Source: Actinomycetota bacterium
GTDB lineage: Bacteria > Actinomycetota > Humimicrobiia > Humimicrobiales > Humimicrobiaceae
Length of the DNA stretch: 34,570 bases
Reading direction: 5' to 3'
NCBI GenBank assembly: GCA_028717265.1
Contig: JAQUOE010000011.1
Location: forward strand, 9,976-44,545
A program made the translations under genes and the position numbers. The notes below the pieces were generated by a model that saw nothing but the letters and a program-made list of their open reading frames with translations, was not told the origin of the DNA and did not search any database. Shown piece by piece: positions 1-10,348 of this stretch. Position 1 is the stretch's first letter, and each line of letters starts with the position of its first letter.

Positions 1-497
1 ATAGGCTCATTATGGGTTATCCATAATTTTACGGAATCATTAAGCTCCTCAAATACTTTTGCTGCATATTCTTCGAACCATATCACTGAATCCCTGTTCA
101 ACCATCCGCCCATATTATATGCCCATAATGGCAAATCCCAGTGGTAAAGAGTAGCAACCGGTTTTATATTTCTCTTTTTTAATTCAATAATCAAATTTTT
201 ATAAAATTCCATACCTTCCGGATTATATTTTCCTTTTTCAGGAAAAATCCTTGACCATGAAATCGAAAATCTGTATGCATCTGTGCCTATCTTTTCCATT
301 AAATTCACATCTTCTTTATATCTGTGATAATGATCACATGCAATATCGCCTGTATGGCCCTCATACGTTTTTCCGGGAGTTGCGGAAAATATATCCCAGA
401 TAGAAGGGGTTCTTCCCCCTTCGTTGACTGCCCCTTCAACTTGATAAGATGATGTCGCAGTACCAAAAACAAAATCCCTGTTAAATCTTTTTACCAT
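1..497 (-). CDS. Glycoside hydrolase family 1 (beta-glucosidase-like), N-terminal part, truncated by window start
   Basis: Own translation: MVKRFNRDFVFGTATSSYQVEGAVNEGGRTPSIWDIFS...DAYRFSISWSRIFPEKGKYNPEG...LYHWDLPLWAYNMGGWLNRD...LWITHNEP; GH1 N-terminal signature and the NEP acid/base motif at the window edge. Not in the ORF track because it is open at the edge. Confidence 0.93.
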   Translation of the reverse strand, partial: MVKRFNRDFVFGTATSSYQVEGAVNEGGRTPSIWDIFSATPGKTYEGHTGDIACDHYHRYKEDVNLMEKIGTDAYRFSISWSRIFPEKGKYNPEGMEFYKNLIIELKKRNIKPVATLYHWDLPLWAYNMGGWLNRDSVIWFEEYAAKVFEELNDSVKLWITHNEP

Positions 498-536
498 TTT
501 AATCCTTATATCAATTTAAATTTTTCCAATTATAGC

Positions 537-2981
537 TTACTTCTTACCTAAAATTACACTGACTTTTACTTCTTTTTTCCCTTCTTTAAATGGAACCAAA
601 TTTCCTTCTATCAACTCATCATCTACCTTCAAATATCTAACCCCTCTGCTGATTCCGTCCGGATTATTTATTGTAATATTATATTTTACTCCCCTGAACC
701 GGCGTATTATGTGATACTCCTTCCATTCCTCGGGAATACAGGGATCTATTATAAGCCCATCGTAATAGGGCTTAATCCCAAGAATTGCCTGAGAAATGTT
801 TACGAAACTCCAGGCTGCCGTACCGGTGAGCCAGGAATTTTTAGCCTCGCCGTATGTGGCAGCATCGCGGCCGGCAATCATTTGAGCATAGCAGTATGGT
901 TCACAGCGATAAGTTTCTATATTATCTTCCTTCGTGCTGGGACATATGCGCAGATAATAATCAAACGCTTTATTACCATTTCCAAGAATAGTCTCGGCTA
1001 TGGAAATCCATGTATTATTATGGCTGAATATTCCAGCATTTTCCTTGTATCCAGGAGGATAGGAAGAAATTTCTCCCAGATTCAGGTAATATTTCGAATA
1101 TGCGGGTTGATGAAGAACTATTCCCTGCGGAGTTGATAAATATTTCTCCACACTGTCCAGTGCTTTTCTGGCTCTGCCATCTTCCAAACCTACACCACCC
1201 ATAATGCACCATCCCTGGGATTCAACAAATATTTTTCCCTCTTCACATTCTTTCGATCCGATCCTGGATCCATAATAGTCATAAGCTCTCAGGAACCATT
1301 CTCCATCCCATCCATATGTTTCTACAGCTTTTTTTACAAATTCATAACTTTCTCTGACTTTATCGATTCTCTCTCTATGATCCGTCCTCTTTAAAAGTTC
1401 GATTAGTTCCTTACACGCATATAGAAATAACCCCGCGATCATAACTGATTCTGCCACGCCACCGGGCCTATCCCCATAAGTCTGAAAACTTTCACCCGGA
1501 TTTTCTGAAAAACAATTCAGGTTCAGACAATCATTCCAGTCAGCATGCCCTATAAGTGGAAGATTGTGAGGCCCCAGATTCTTAAGAGTATATTCCATAG
1601 AGAGGAAAAGATGATCAAGAAGAGTATCTTTTCTATCGGCAATATCGGAATAACCGGCCGCTTCATCAAGTATCGAGAAGTCTGCTGTTTCTTTAATATA
1701 TGCACATACAGAGACTATCATCCATAATGGGTCGTCGTTAAATCCTCCACCGACACCTTTGTTACCTTCCTTCGTAAGCGGCTGATACTGATGATAACAG
1801 CTTCCATCTGAAAGCTGGACACCGGCAAGTTCCAGGATTCTTTGCTTTGAACATTCCGGAATCATATGTACGAAACCAAGTACATCCTGATTAGAGTCCC
1901 TGAATCCCATTCCGCGTCCAATTCCTGATTCATAAAAAGATGCGGAACGGGATAGATTAAAAGTTACCATACATTGATATTGGTTCCAGATATTGACCAT
2001 ATTCTCAACATGTTTATTATCTATATTTACACTGTATCTGCCGAGTAATTCTGACCAGTATATAGCCAGTCGTTTAAAAGCTTCGTCTATCGCTCCGGAT
2101 CTTTTATAATTTTCAATTTTTCCCCACAGTGATTTTTTATTTATTGTATCAGGAGCCGAAAACTTCTCACTGGTTTTGTTTTCCATGTATCCAAGGATAA
2201 AATTGAATCGGTTACTCTGGTCCGGTTCAAGGGTAATATCGAGTTGGTGGGCACCTATCGGGGCCCATCCATGTGCAATTGAATTTGTACACTTCCCATC
2301 ATGCACCGCTCCGGGATTTCCAAATCCGTTATTCATACCGATAAAAGCATCCCTGCTTGTATCAAAGCCGCTTATATCCTTACTGCATCTAAAATAAGCG
2401 TAATGATTTCTCCGTTCCCTGTATTCAGTTTTATGAAAAATTATATTATTTTCTACTTCTACTTCACCTGTATTGAAATTTCTCTGAAAGTTGGTCATAT
2501 CATCCAAGGCATCCCATAAACAAAACTCTATGAACGAAAAGAGGATTAATTCTTTTTTCTTGTCCGTATGGTTTACCACTTTTACGTCCCATATTTCCAT
2601 ATCCTCACCGATAGGTACGAAAAATTTTACTTCAACCTCTACACCGTTTTTTTGCCCATTTATTACAGTATAACCGAGACCATGGCGGCAGGAATACTTA
2701 TCAAGTGATGTGCAGACCGGCTTCCAACCGGGATTCCATATTACATCATCATCTTTGATATAAAGATAACGCCCACCGGTATCCACGGGAACATTATTAT
2801 ACCTGTAGCGGGTCAGGCGGCGGAGCCTTGCATCCCTGTAGAAACTATAACCTCCTGCCGTATTGGAAATAATGCCAAAATAATTTTCACATCCCAAATA
2901 GTTTAACCATGGCAGAGGGGTATCAGGTCTCAGGATAACATATTCTTTATTTGCATTATCGAAATAACCAAATTTATTCAT
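537..2981 (-). CDS. Cellobiose phosphorylase-like glycoside phosphorylase (GH94)
   Basis: 814 aa; N-terminus FGYFDNANKEYVILRPDTPLPWLNYLGCENYFGIISNTAGGYSFYRDARLRRLTRYRYNNVPVDTGGRYLYI is typical of GH94; also HADWNDCLN and GMGFRDSNQD. Confidence 0.93.
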   Translation of the reverse strand: MNKFGYFDNANKEYVILRPDTPLPWLNYLGCENYFGIISNTAGGYSFYRDARLRRLTRYRYNNVPVDTGGRYLYIKDDDVIWNPGWKPVCTSLDKYSCRHGLGYTVINGQKNGVEVEVKFFVPIGEDMEIWDVKVVNHTDKKKELILFSFIEFCLWDALDDMTNFQRNFNTGEVEVENNIIFHKTEYRERRNHYAYFRCSKDISGFDTSRDAFIGMNNGFGNPGAVHDGKCTNSIAHGWAPIGAHQLDITLEPDQSNRFNFILGYMENKTSEKFSAPDTINKKSLWGKIENYKRSGAIDEAFKRLAIYWSELLGRYSVNIDNKHVENMVNIWNQYQCMVTFNLSRSASFYESGIGRGMGFRDSNQDVLGFVHMIPECSKQRILELAGVQLSDGSCYHQYQPLTKEGNKGVGGGFNDDPLWMIVSVCAYIKETADFSILDEAAGYSDIADRKDTLLDHLFLSMEYTLKNLGPHNLPLIGHADWNDCLNLNCFSENPGESFQTYGDRPGGVAESVMIAGLFLYACKELIELLKRTDHRERIDKVRESYEFVKKAVETYGWDGEWFLRAYDYYGSRIGSKECEEGKIFVESQGWCIMGGVGLEDGRARKALDSVEKYLSTPQGIVLHQPAYSKYYLNLGEISSYPPGYKENAGIFSHNNTWISIAETILGNGNKAFDYYLRICPSTKEDNIETYRCEPYCYAQMIAGRDAATYGEAKNSWLTGTAAWSFVNISQAILGIKPYYDGLIIDPCIPEEWKEYHIIRRFRGVKYNITINNPDGISRGVRYLKVDDELIEGNLVPFKEGKKEVKVSVILGKK

Positions 2982-3057
2982 TCTTGATTCTCTGTTTTAA
3001 AGTTTTTTCAGTTGAGTAATAAAGAATCTAAAGTTTAGTTCTATAAATAAATCGATA

Positions 3058-4098
3058 TTATTTTTTTGTTGTTGATTCTCTTATGACCAGCTCTGCTGGA
3101 ATAATGAAATATTCCAGAGCATTGATTTTATTTTCTATAGAATTTATTAGATTTTTTGTGGCAACAGATGCCATTTCCATAATAGAGCTTCTGACAGTTG
3201 TCAGAGTCGGAGAAACATAACTTGCAATCCTGATATCATCGTAACCAACGATTGAAATATCCTCGGGAATTCTTATTTTCATCTTTTTTAGGGCCTTCAT
3301 GGCACCGATAGCCATTGTATCATTTGACGAAAAAATAGCTGTTATCCTGTTTTTGACTTTATTTCTTAAAAGCTGGTTTGCACAGTTAAATCCGCCTTCT
3401 TCTGTAAAATCCCCATATGTTATATAATCTTTTTTATTTTTGAGTTTTATTTCACTCATTGCTTTTAAATATCCTTCAAATCGTTTGAAGCCTGAGTACT
3501 TATTCATATCTCCGCAAATATGCGCTATTTCCGTATGACCATAGTCTATTAAATGTCTCGTGGCTTTATATGCACCGCCAAAATTATCCGAATTCACAAT
3601 AATATAATTGTGTACCGTTCTGTTCTGGTTTTTCTCCTGATCTATTATCGCTATTTTATATCCGGATTTTATAAGATCGAAGATTTCTCTGGAGTTATTA
3701 TTTGCTCCCAGAAAAATCCCGCCGGATAATATCTTGCTGTCAAAAAGTTTTTTTATCTTGTTGAAATCACTGTCATTATTAATTATCAAAGCCAGAACGT
3801 TATACCCTAACTTATCCGCATAATCTATTATTGCCGCTTCGAAAGGTGAGATATATACATTCTGATATACTCTGAATTTTTCATTGCCGAGTTTAATATT
3901 AGCGATAAAAATGCCTATAATATTACTGAATTTACCGGCAAGTGCCCTTGCCGGTCCATGAGGTACATAACCATATTTTTTAATGATACTGTTTACTTTT
4001 TTTCTTGTTTCTTCTTCTACATTGGAGTAATTATTAACTACCCTGGATACTGTACTCCTGGAAACTCCTGCTAATTTTGCTATATCTTTACTATACAT
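3058..4098 (-). CDS. LacI-family transcriptional regulator
   Basis: N-terminal HTH SKDIAKLAGVSRSTVSRVVNNYSNVEEETRKKV; periplasmic-binding-like C-terminal domain (GYDDIRIASYVSPTLTTVR). Confidence 0.95.
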   Translation of the reverse strand: MYSKDIAKLAGVSRSTVSRVVNNYSNVEEETRKKVNSIIKKYGYVPHGPARALAGKFSNIIGIFIANIKLGNEKFRVYQNVYISPFEAAIIDYADKLGYNVLALIINNDSDFNKIKKLFDSKILSGGIFLGANNNSREIFDLIKSGYKIAIIDQEKNQNRTVHNYIIVNSDNFGGAYKATRHLIDYGHTEIAHICGDMNKYSGFKRFEGYLKAMSEIKLKNKKDYITYGDFTEEGGFNCANQLLRNKVKNRITAIFSSNDTMAIGAMKALKKMKIRIPEDISIVGYDDIRIASYVSPTLTTVRSSIMEMASVATKNLINSIENKINALEYFIIPAELVIRESTTKK

Positions 4099-4343
4099 AC
4101 CATCCTGTAATCACTTTTATTTGTATTTATGCATATAGACCCTATAAACACGCGTGCAATCATTTTATAATAAAACTTTCAGGGTAGTCAAGCTTTTGAA
4201 GAAAGCATATTTTGATTTCTATGTTAAGCTTGTAAAACTTTATTAAACTTATAAAACTTTATGTATAAAAAATTTTATTAAACCATTATGCATCACGGGC
4301 ATTAAAACCGACAATCAGCATCAATGTCACCGGGCGACTTTAT

Positions 4344-5441
4344 TTACCTGTAAACCTTTTCTGTTTTCTTATCAAACATATGTATTTTATCTATATCCAC
4401 ATGTAAAGTCCCCTTATCGCCGCTCTTGTAGCTTGATCTGGGATTGACCCTTGCTGTAACAAGAATACCATCCACATCGATATATACATATATTTCAGCA
4501 CCCATAGGTTCCGTAACCTCGATATTGGCAGTAATGGTATTGCTTCTTGAAACGTTCTGCACAAAACTGCTATCTTCCAGATCTTCGGGTCTGATCCCTA
4601 TTACTATTTCTTTTCCGGTAAGGTTGTTATCTTTGATTATTTTCTTGACCCTATCGGAAGTATCGAGTTCAAACATGTTCCCCTTGAAAGTCATCTGATT
4701 GGTTACTGTAGCATCCAGGAAATTCATGGCGGGACTTCCAATGAACCCGGCTACGAATATATTGTCGGGACAGTCATATACTTCCTGAGGTTTGCCTGTC
4801 TGCTGGATTATTCCATCTTTTAGAATAATTATCTTCTCTGCCATCGTCATCGCTTCTGTTTGATCGTGAGTGACATAAACTATCGTAGCTTTAAGTCTTT
4901 TATGAAGTTTTTCGATCTCTGTTCTCATCTGCACCCTGAGCTTCGCATCAAGGTTTGAAAGAGGTTCATCCATTAAAAAAACCTTAGGATCTCTTACAAT
5001 TGCTCTTCCCAGAGCAACTCTTTGTCTCTGCCCGCCTGAAAGCTGTTTAGGCTTCCTCTTCAGCAGGTCCTCGATTTTTAAAATCTTCGCTGTATCCGTT
5101 ACTCTTTTTTGAATTTCCAGCTTGGGAGTTTTTCTCAATTTCAATCCGAACGCCATGTTATCATAGACGTTCATGTGGGGATAAAGAGCATAATTCTGAA
5201 AAACCATTGCTATGTCCCTATCCTTTGGAGGAACACTATTGACTAACCTGTCTCCGATATATATTTCCCCCCCGGTAATCTCCTCCAATCCTGCTATCAT
5301 GCGCAGGGTTGTAGTCTTACCGCATCCCGATGGTCCTACCAGGACCGCGAATTCCTGGTCTTCGATTGTGCCGTTGATACTGTTTACTGCTGTTACGTCA
5401 TCGAATTTTTTTGTGAGGTTTTTTAGAATAACTTTTGCCAT
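4344..5441 (-). CDS. Carbohydrate ABC transporter ATP-binding protein, MalK/UgpC/MsmK type
   Basis: Walker [10 protein letters not shown], signature [41 protein letters not shown]-terminal regulatory domain. No permease genes adjacent. Confidence 0.95.
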   Translation of the reverse strand: MAKVILKNLTKKFDDVTAVNSINGTIEDQEFAVLVGPSGCGKTTTLRMIAGLEEITGGEIYIGDRLVNSVPPKDRDIAMVFQNYALYPHMNVYDNMAFGLKLRKTPKLEIQKRVTDTAKILKIEDLLKRKPKQLSGGQRQRVALGRAIVRDPKVFLMDEPLSNLDAKLRVQMRTEIEKLHKRLKATIVYVTHDQTEAMTMAEKIIILKDGIIQQTGKPQEVYDCPDNIFVAGFIGSPAMNFLDATVTNQMTFKGNMFELDTSDRVKKIIKDNNLTGKEIVIGIRPEDLEDSSFVQNVSRSNTITANIEVTEPMGAEIYVYIDVDGILVTARVNPRSSYKSGDKGTLHVDIDKIHMFDKKTEKVYR

Positions 5442-5496
5442 TTCTTCTCCCTTTTTTGATTGATAATCAATTGTTAAATTATAAAATAAAAAAAAA

Positions 5497-6336
5497 TTAT
5501 TTCCTATAGTAAGAAATATAATTCATACCGTATGGATCTCTGCCGGCAAGGAAGTCTGCGGCTTTCATCGCCTCCTGAATTCCATTTATCAGCGGATCGG
5601 TAATAGCTGCGCACAAACCGCTCTCGATGCCCATAGTTATAAAATGAATATTCAGCAGGTCACGGGCCGGCATTCCAAAACTGATATTTGAATAACCTCC
5701 CGTAATCGATACTCCAAAATCCTTTGCGATCCTCCGCTGGGTTTCCAGCGTTATTTTCGCTGAATCGGAATTAGTCGCATTCGTCATGACCAGACAATCA
5801 AATACCAGATCTTCTCTCTTTATTCCCATAGACTCGGCTCTCTTCATTATTTTCTTCGCAATCTCAAATCTTTTTTCGGCGTCATCAGGAATGCCGTTGT
5901 CATCCATTGTGAGACATATAACTGCGCTCCCGCTGTCTTTCACCATCTGTAAAATCTCTTCCATTGATTCTTCCTTGCCGTTTACTGAATTTATGATAGC
6001 TTTATAAGGATAGACTTCCAGTGCCGCCTTCAGTGCCCCTGGATTCGCCGAATCAATGCAGATAGGCTGATTTGTCGCCTCCATGACAATCTTAACGGCT
6101 TCCGGCAGCATCTCTACCTCATCCACCCCTACTGCTCCAACGTTGACATCGATTATTTGGGCTCCTGCTTCAGCCTGCCTCATGGCGTCTTCTCTGACTA
6201 TATCGAACTTACCCTGTTTCAACTCTTCCGCAAGGTCTTTTCTTCCCGTAGGATTGATCCTTTCAGCTATTATGACAGTCGGCAGAGTCAGCCCGAATCG
6301 AACTTCCGTACCTTTACCGGTTACTATCGTTTCCAT
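5497..6336 (-). CDS. Pterin-binding methyltransferase (methyltetrahydrofolate:corrinoid methyltransferase / DHPS-like fold)
   Basis: [19 protein letters not shown]...[12 protein letters not shown]...[16 protein letters not shown]...VFDCLVMT...[20 protein letters not shown]; AcsE/MtrH-like pterin-binding motifs. Confidence 0.88.
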   Translation of the reverse strand: METIVTGKGTEVRFGLTLPTVIIAERINPTGRKDLAEELKQGKFDIVREDAMRQAEAGAQIIDVNVGAVGVDEVEMLPEAVKIVMEATNQPICIDSANPGALKAALEVYPYKAIINSVNGKEESMEEILQMVKDSGSAVICLTMDDNGIPDDAEKRFEIAKKIMKRAESMGIKREDLVFDCLVMTNATNSDSAKITLETQRRIAKDFGVSITGGYSNISFGMPARDLLNIHFITMGIESGLCAAITDPLINGIQEAMKAADFLAGRDPYGMNYISYYRK

Positions 6337-6345
6337 TTTTCGTTC

Positions 6346-7452
6346 CTATCCCTTTTTATATAGATTATTAAATATTTTTACAAAGGCCGTAAGAAATTTC
6401 TTATTTACATCCGGTAAAGCAATAGTTACCCTTATGTATCCGGGTATTCCAAGATTTTTTCCGGGTCTTACTATAAATCCTTTTTTAAGCAGCTCTTCCA
6501 CGATCCTATCGCTATTTTCTCCGCTGTTTATTAATATGAAATTCGTGTATGATTTTATGAAACCTATTCCGTTTTTAACCAGCACATCATAAAAGTACTT
6601 CTTTTGCTCCTCTATCTTTGCTTTGATTTCGTTGACATAGGATTCATTTTCAAGTGCGGCTACAGCAGCTCTTTGCGCAACCGAATTCACATTGAATGGA
6701 AGTTTTACTTTATTTAACACTGAGATAATCGAATCTTGCGATATGCCATATCCGATCCGCAGTCCGGCCAATCCGTAAATCTTTGAAAACGTTCTCAATA
6801 TCATAAGATTTCTATTCCCTGATAAATATCCTGTGGTATCGATCTTTTCCTCAGCGGTCATATACTCGCAGTATGCCTCATCCAGAACTACCAATAAATT
6901 TTCTCCGGCATTTTCCATGACAAAATCAAGTTCGCTTCGATTGATATTGGTGCCTGTAGGATTATGTGGATTTGTAAGGAATAATATTTTTGTCGTATTA
7001 TTTACCGAATGCACCATTTTTTTCACATCCTGCCGGAAATCCTTTAGAGGGACCCTGATCACGGTCCCGCTGCGTTTAAGAACTGATTTTTCGTAAATCA
7101 AAAAAGTAGGATCGGCAATAACGGCATTTTCTCCGGGTCCCATAAAACTGTCGCATGTCATCTCTATAATCTGGTCCGTGCCATTCCCCACAATAATGGA
7201 ACCCATATCTACATTATACTTTCCGGCAAGTTTTTCCCTTACCTCACAGCATTCACCGTCGGGGTAATATTTGATGTTGCTCAGGTTCTCGCATATCTTT
7301 TTTATAACATCAGGATGCGGCCCGAATAAATTCTCATTGGAGGCAAGTTTATGAACTTCTTCCAGACCATACTCTTTTTTTATTTCTTCTATGGTTCTGC
7401 CCGGGATATATTCCGGCATCTTAGAGATCCATCCTTTGATTTCCATGCTCAT
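6346..7452 (-). CDS. hisC: Histidinol-phosphate aminotransferase
   Basis: Class I/II aminotransferase; KLASNENLFGPHPDV, TNPHNPTGTNINRSEL, LDEAYCEY, RTFSKIYGLAGLRIGYG. Stop codon TAG. Confidence 0.93.
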   Translation of the reverse strand: MSMEIKGWISKMPEYIPGRTIEEIKKEYGLEEVHKLASNENLFGPHPDVIKKICENLSNIKYYPDGECCEVREKLAGKYNVDMGSIIVGNGTDQIIEMTCDSFMGPGENAVIADPTFLIYEKSVLKRSGTVIRVPLKDFRQDVKKMVHSVNNTTKILFLTNPHNPTGTNINRSELDFVMENAGENLLVVLDEAYCEYMTAEEKIDTTGYLSGNRNLMILRTFSKIYGLAGLRIGYGISQDSIISVLNKVKLPFNVNSVAQRAAVAALENESYVNEIKAKIEEQKKYFYDVLVKNGIGFIKSYTNFILINSGENSDRIVEELLKKGFIVRPGKNLGIPGYIRVTIALPDVNKKFLTAFVKIFNNLYKKG

Positions 7453-7456
7453 TCTT

Positions 7457-8806
7457 TCATCCCTGTTTCTTTTCGAATCTTATTCTAACGGAATTTCCGT
7501 GTGCGAATAATTTTTCGTATTCCGATATTGTCTCAATAAACTTCTTTTCTTTCTCCAGTGCATCTTTAGTATAAAAAGCGACACTGCTTCTTTTTAGAAA
7601 ATCAAAAACACTCAGAGAAGAAGAAAATCTTGCATTGCTGTCCGTGGGAATGATGTGATTTGTCCCTCCAGTATAATCACCAACCGCCACCGGAGTATAA
7701 TCCCCTATAAATATTGCTCCTGCATTCTTTATTTTCTTAAGGACCTCTTCTGTGTCTTTTACCATTATTTCCAGATGTTCCGGAGCTATCATATTACAGG
7801 CCTCCACCAGCCACGCTTTATCTTTATTAAAGATTATTTTACAATTCTTTTTTAACGATTTTAAAATGACCCTGCTATTTATCTTATTCCCATATTCCTT
7901 TATAAGTGAATCTATATTTTCATATATTTTCTTAATGGCTTTTTTTGCCGTATCCAGGCTCGAAGTCAACAGTATGCTTCTGGAATCAGGATCATGTTCT
8001 GCCTGTGAAATAAGGTCGGCGGCAATAAAGACAGGATCAGCCGAATCGTCTGACAGTACCGTTATATCGCTTGGCCCGGCAAGGCTATCGATTCCGACAT
8101 TACCAAAAACCTTTTTTTTAGCTGCAGTCACATAAATATTTCCCGGCCCTACGATCTTATCTACTTTTTTGATGCTTTTCGAACCAAATGCGAGGGCCCC
8201 TATGGCCTGGGCACCGCCTATTTTATAGACTTCCCTGATCTTCAGCTTTCCAAACAAATATAAAAGAACTCTGTTCAAATTGCCATCCGGCCGAGGCGGT
8301 GTGCAGATTACAATTTCATTTACTTTTGCTATCAGAGCAGGAATTATTGCCATAAGCACCGATGAGGGATATATATATCTCCCTCCCGGTATATAGATCC
8401 CTACCCTTCCCAGTGGACGCATTATCTGTCCGACTTCTTTGCCGCTACCGGATTTCATATACCATGAACCGGTATCTTTCTTAAATTGGGTGGTGTGATA
8501 TTTCTCAATGTTTTTACGGCTTACTTCAAACGCTTTTATAAGTTCAGGAAATTCTTTTTCTACATCAGCCTGTGCGGATTCTATTTCTTTTTGTTTTACT
8601 TTAATATCATCGATATCTCCGGCTTGAAAACGATCGAACTGCCTGCAGAATTTTACTATAGCCTTATCCCCGTCTGATTCTATTTCCTTTAATATTTTTC
8701 CGACTGTTTTATCTACCGAATCAGGAATTTTTAATCCGGGGGCCATAAGATCGTATATTTCACTGATTTTTCCGGGTTTTTCAATTTTTAAAAAATCATA
8801 ATTCAT
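7457..8806 (-). CDS. hisD: Histidinol dehydrogenase
   Basis: GRVGIYIPGGRYIYPSSVLMAIIPA, GGAQAIGALAFG, VDKIVGPGNIYVTAAKK, SLAGPSDITVLSDD, APEHLEIM, GGTNHIIPTD. Confidence 0.97.
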   Translation of the reverse strand: MNYDFLKIEKPGKISEIYDLMAPGLKIPDSVDKTVGKILKEIESDGDKAIVKFCRQFDRFQAGDIDDIKVKQKEIESAQADVEKEFPELIKAFEVSRKNIEKYHTTQFKKDTGSWYMKSGSGKEVGQIMRPLGRVGIYIPGGRYIYPSSVLMAIIPALIAKVNEIVICTPPRPDGNLNRVLLYLFGKLKIREVYKIGGAQAIGALAFGSKSIKKVDKIVGPGNIYVTAAKKKVFGNVGIDSLAGPSDITVLSDDSADPVFIAADLISQAEHDPDSRSILLTSSLDTAKKAIKKIYENIDSLIKEYGNKINSRVILKSLKKNCKIIFNKDKAWLVEACNMIAPEHLEIMVKDTEEVLKKIKNAGAIFIGDYTPVAVGDYTGGTNHIIPTDSNARFSSSLSVFDFLKRSSVAFYTKDALEKEKKFIETISEYEKLFAHGNSVRIRFEKKQG

Positions 8807-8894
8807 ATGAAAGACCTTTGATACTTTTAAATGTTTTTATTAATATGATCAGTGAAAACGAAAATAGTAAAATAGACCTAACATTATAAAGAAA

Positions 8895-9446
8895 ATGCCA
8901 GAATATTCAACTTTAAAACCTAAAATTCTTCTCCACGCCTGCTGCGGGACCTGCGCCGTTTATCCTTATTTTCTTCTGGAAAAAGATTTCGATGTTACTC
9001 TGTTTTATTATAATCCCAATCTGTATCCGGAAAAAGAATATGTCAATAGACTTGAAGGAATAAAAACCATTTCAGAAAAATATTCTATCCCCCTTTTAAA
9101 AGGTAAATATGAAAATAAAAAATGGCTCAGCCTGACGGCAGATTTTAAAAATGAACCCGAAGGCGGAAGAAGATGCAGCCTGTGCTTCGAAATGCGTCTT
9201 CGTGAAACGGCCCGCACAGCAAAAAAGCTGGATTTTGATTTCTTTGGTACCACTCTTACCATAAGCCCCCATAAAAACCACGAGATTATAAATTCAACAG
9301 GAATAAGACTTGCATCCTCGAAGGGTATCAATTTTTATGAGGCAAATTTAAAGAAAATGGACGGATTTAAAAAAACCATGGAGTTAAGTAAAAAATTGAA
9401 CCTTTACCGGCAGAATTATTGCGGCTGTATATATTCTATGAAATAA
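8895..9446 (+). CDS. queH: Epoxyqueuosine reductase QueH (former DUF208)
   Basis: LLHACCGTCAVYP, RCSLCFEMRLRETA, GTTLTISPHKN, YCGCIYS cysteine motifs. Confidence 0.92.
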   Translation: MPEYSTLKPKILLHACCGTCAVYPYFLLEKDFDVTLFYYNPNLYPEKEYVNRLEGIKTISEKYSIPLLKGKYENKKWLSLTADFKNEPEGGRRCSLCFEMRLRETARTAKKLDFDFFGTTLTISPHKNHEIINSTGIRLASSKGINFYEANLKKMDGFKKTMELSKKLNLYRQNYCGCIYSMK

Positions 9447-9456
9447 ATCAATGCTT

Positions 9457-10275
9457 TTATTCGTCCAGATTTTCTTCAAGCTGCTTTTTTTCCCTGAATT
9501 TTTTGATCACATAATTGGCTATAATAAACGCAACTATAAGTACGACAAAATCTATTATATATACTACTTTAACAGGACCGAGATATGAGCTATCTATGCG
9601 GTAATATTCAATAAATGTCCTGTAAACCGAATAAATCCCAAGATACGCTGACAGTATCAATCCATAAGGTATTTTCCCCGGTCTCTTTTTATAATATCTG
9701 TGCATCAGCAAAAGAAACCCGAACAACAAAAAATTGGCTATTGACTCGTATAGAAATGTTGGATGAAAGTATTCGTAACTTCTATAGCCCTCGATTCTGT
9801 TGGCTTCAGCGATATAGAAAAAATTCCACTTAAGGCCTATTGGTTTTCCGTAGGCTTCCTGATTAAAGAAATTACCCCATCTTCCTATTGCCTGACCAAG
9901 TATCAGACCCGGAATAAATATATCCGCCCACAACCAGAAATCAAGTTTCCTTACTTTACAAAATATGATAAGAGCAAGTATGCCCCCTATCATAGCTCCC
10001 TGTATGGCAAGCCCGCCTTTTCTGAAAGCAAAAATATAGACCGGATGATTGGCATAGTAGGACCAGTTTACGATGACATGAAGCAGCCTCGCGAAAAGGA
10101 CCGAAGATACTACTGCAAACGGGGCGAAATTCAAGACTTCCTCTGCTCTCTGCCCCCTGTACCTTGCTATGAAATATACGACAGTAAAACCTATCAGCAG
10201 TGCCAGAGCAGTTAATATTCCGTACCATCTTATCTGGAATCCAAACATACTAAAAGCAACCGGGTCTATATTCAA
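9457..10275 (-). CDS. lgt: Prolipoprotein diacylglyceryl transferase
   Basis: FQIRWYGILTALALLIGF, RKGGLAIQGAMIGG, GQAIGRWGNFFNQEAYG, HPTFLYESIANF. Confidence 0.97.
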   Translation of the reverse strand: MNIDPVAFSMFGFQIRWYGILTALALLIGFTVVYFIARYRGQRAEEVLNFAPFAVVSSVLFARLLHVIVNWSYYANHPVYIFAFRKGGLAIQGAMIGGILALIIFCKVRKLDFWLWADIFIPGLILGQAIGRWGNFFNQEAYGKPIGLKWNFFYIAEANRIEGYRSYEYFHPTFLYESIANFLLFGFLLLMHRYYKKRPGKIPYGLILSAYLGIYSVYRTFIEYYRIDSSYLGPVKVVYIIDFVVLIVAFIIANYVIKKFREKKQLEENLDE

Positions 10276-10348
10276 AACATCCTCCTAAAAATTAGATTTA
10301 ATATAATAAATATTTAAGATTTTAACATAAATCAAACTAAAAATTTAT

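Noticed and set aside
711-1136. Plus-strand ORF of 141 aa inside the GH94 gene
   Set aside because: Antisense shadow of a strong GH94 coding frame; no domain motif. Same reasoning for the other antisense ORFs inside known genes (e.g. 6083..6592, 7752..8135, 9763..10215, 19382..19840).
4190-4290. Repeated AAAACTTTAT-like units upstream of lacI as a tandem operator array or CRISPR-like repeat
   Set aside because: Short, irregularly spaced and AT-rich; no consistent repeat/spacer structure.
5459-5471. ATTGAT-A-ATCAAT palindrome upstream of the ABC ATPase as an operator
   Set aside because: Too short and AT-rich to distinguish from background without other copies.
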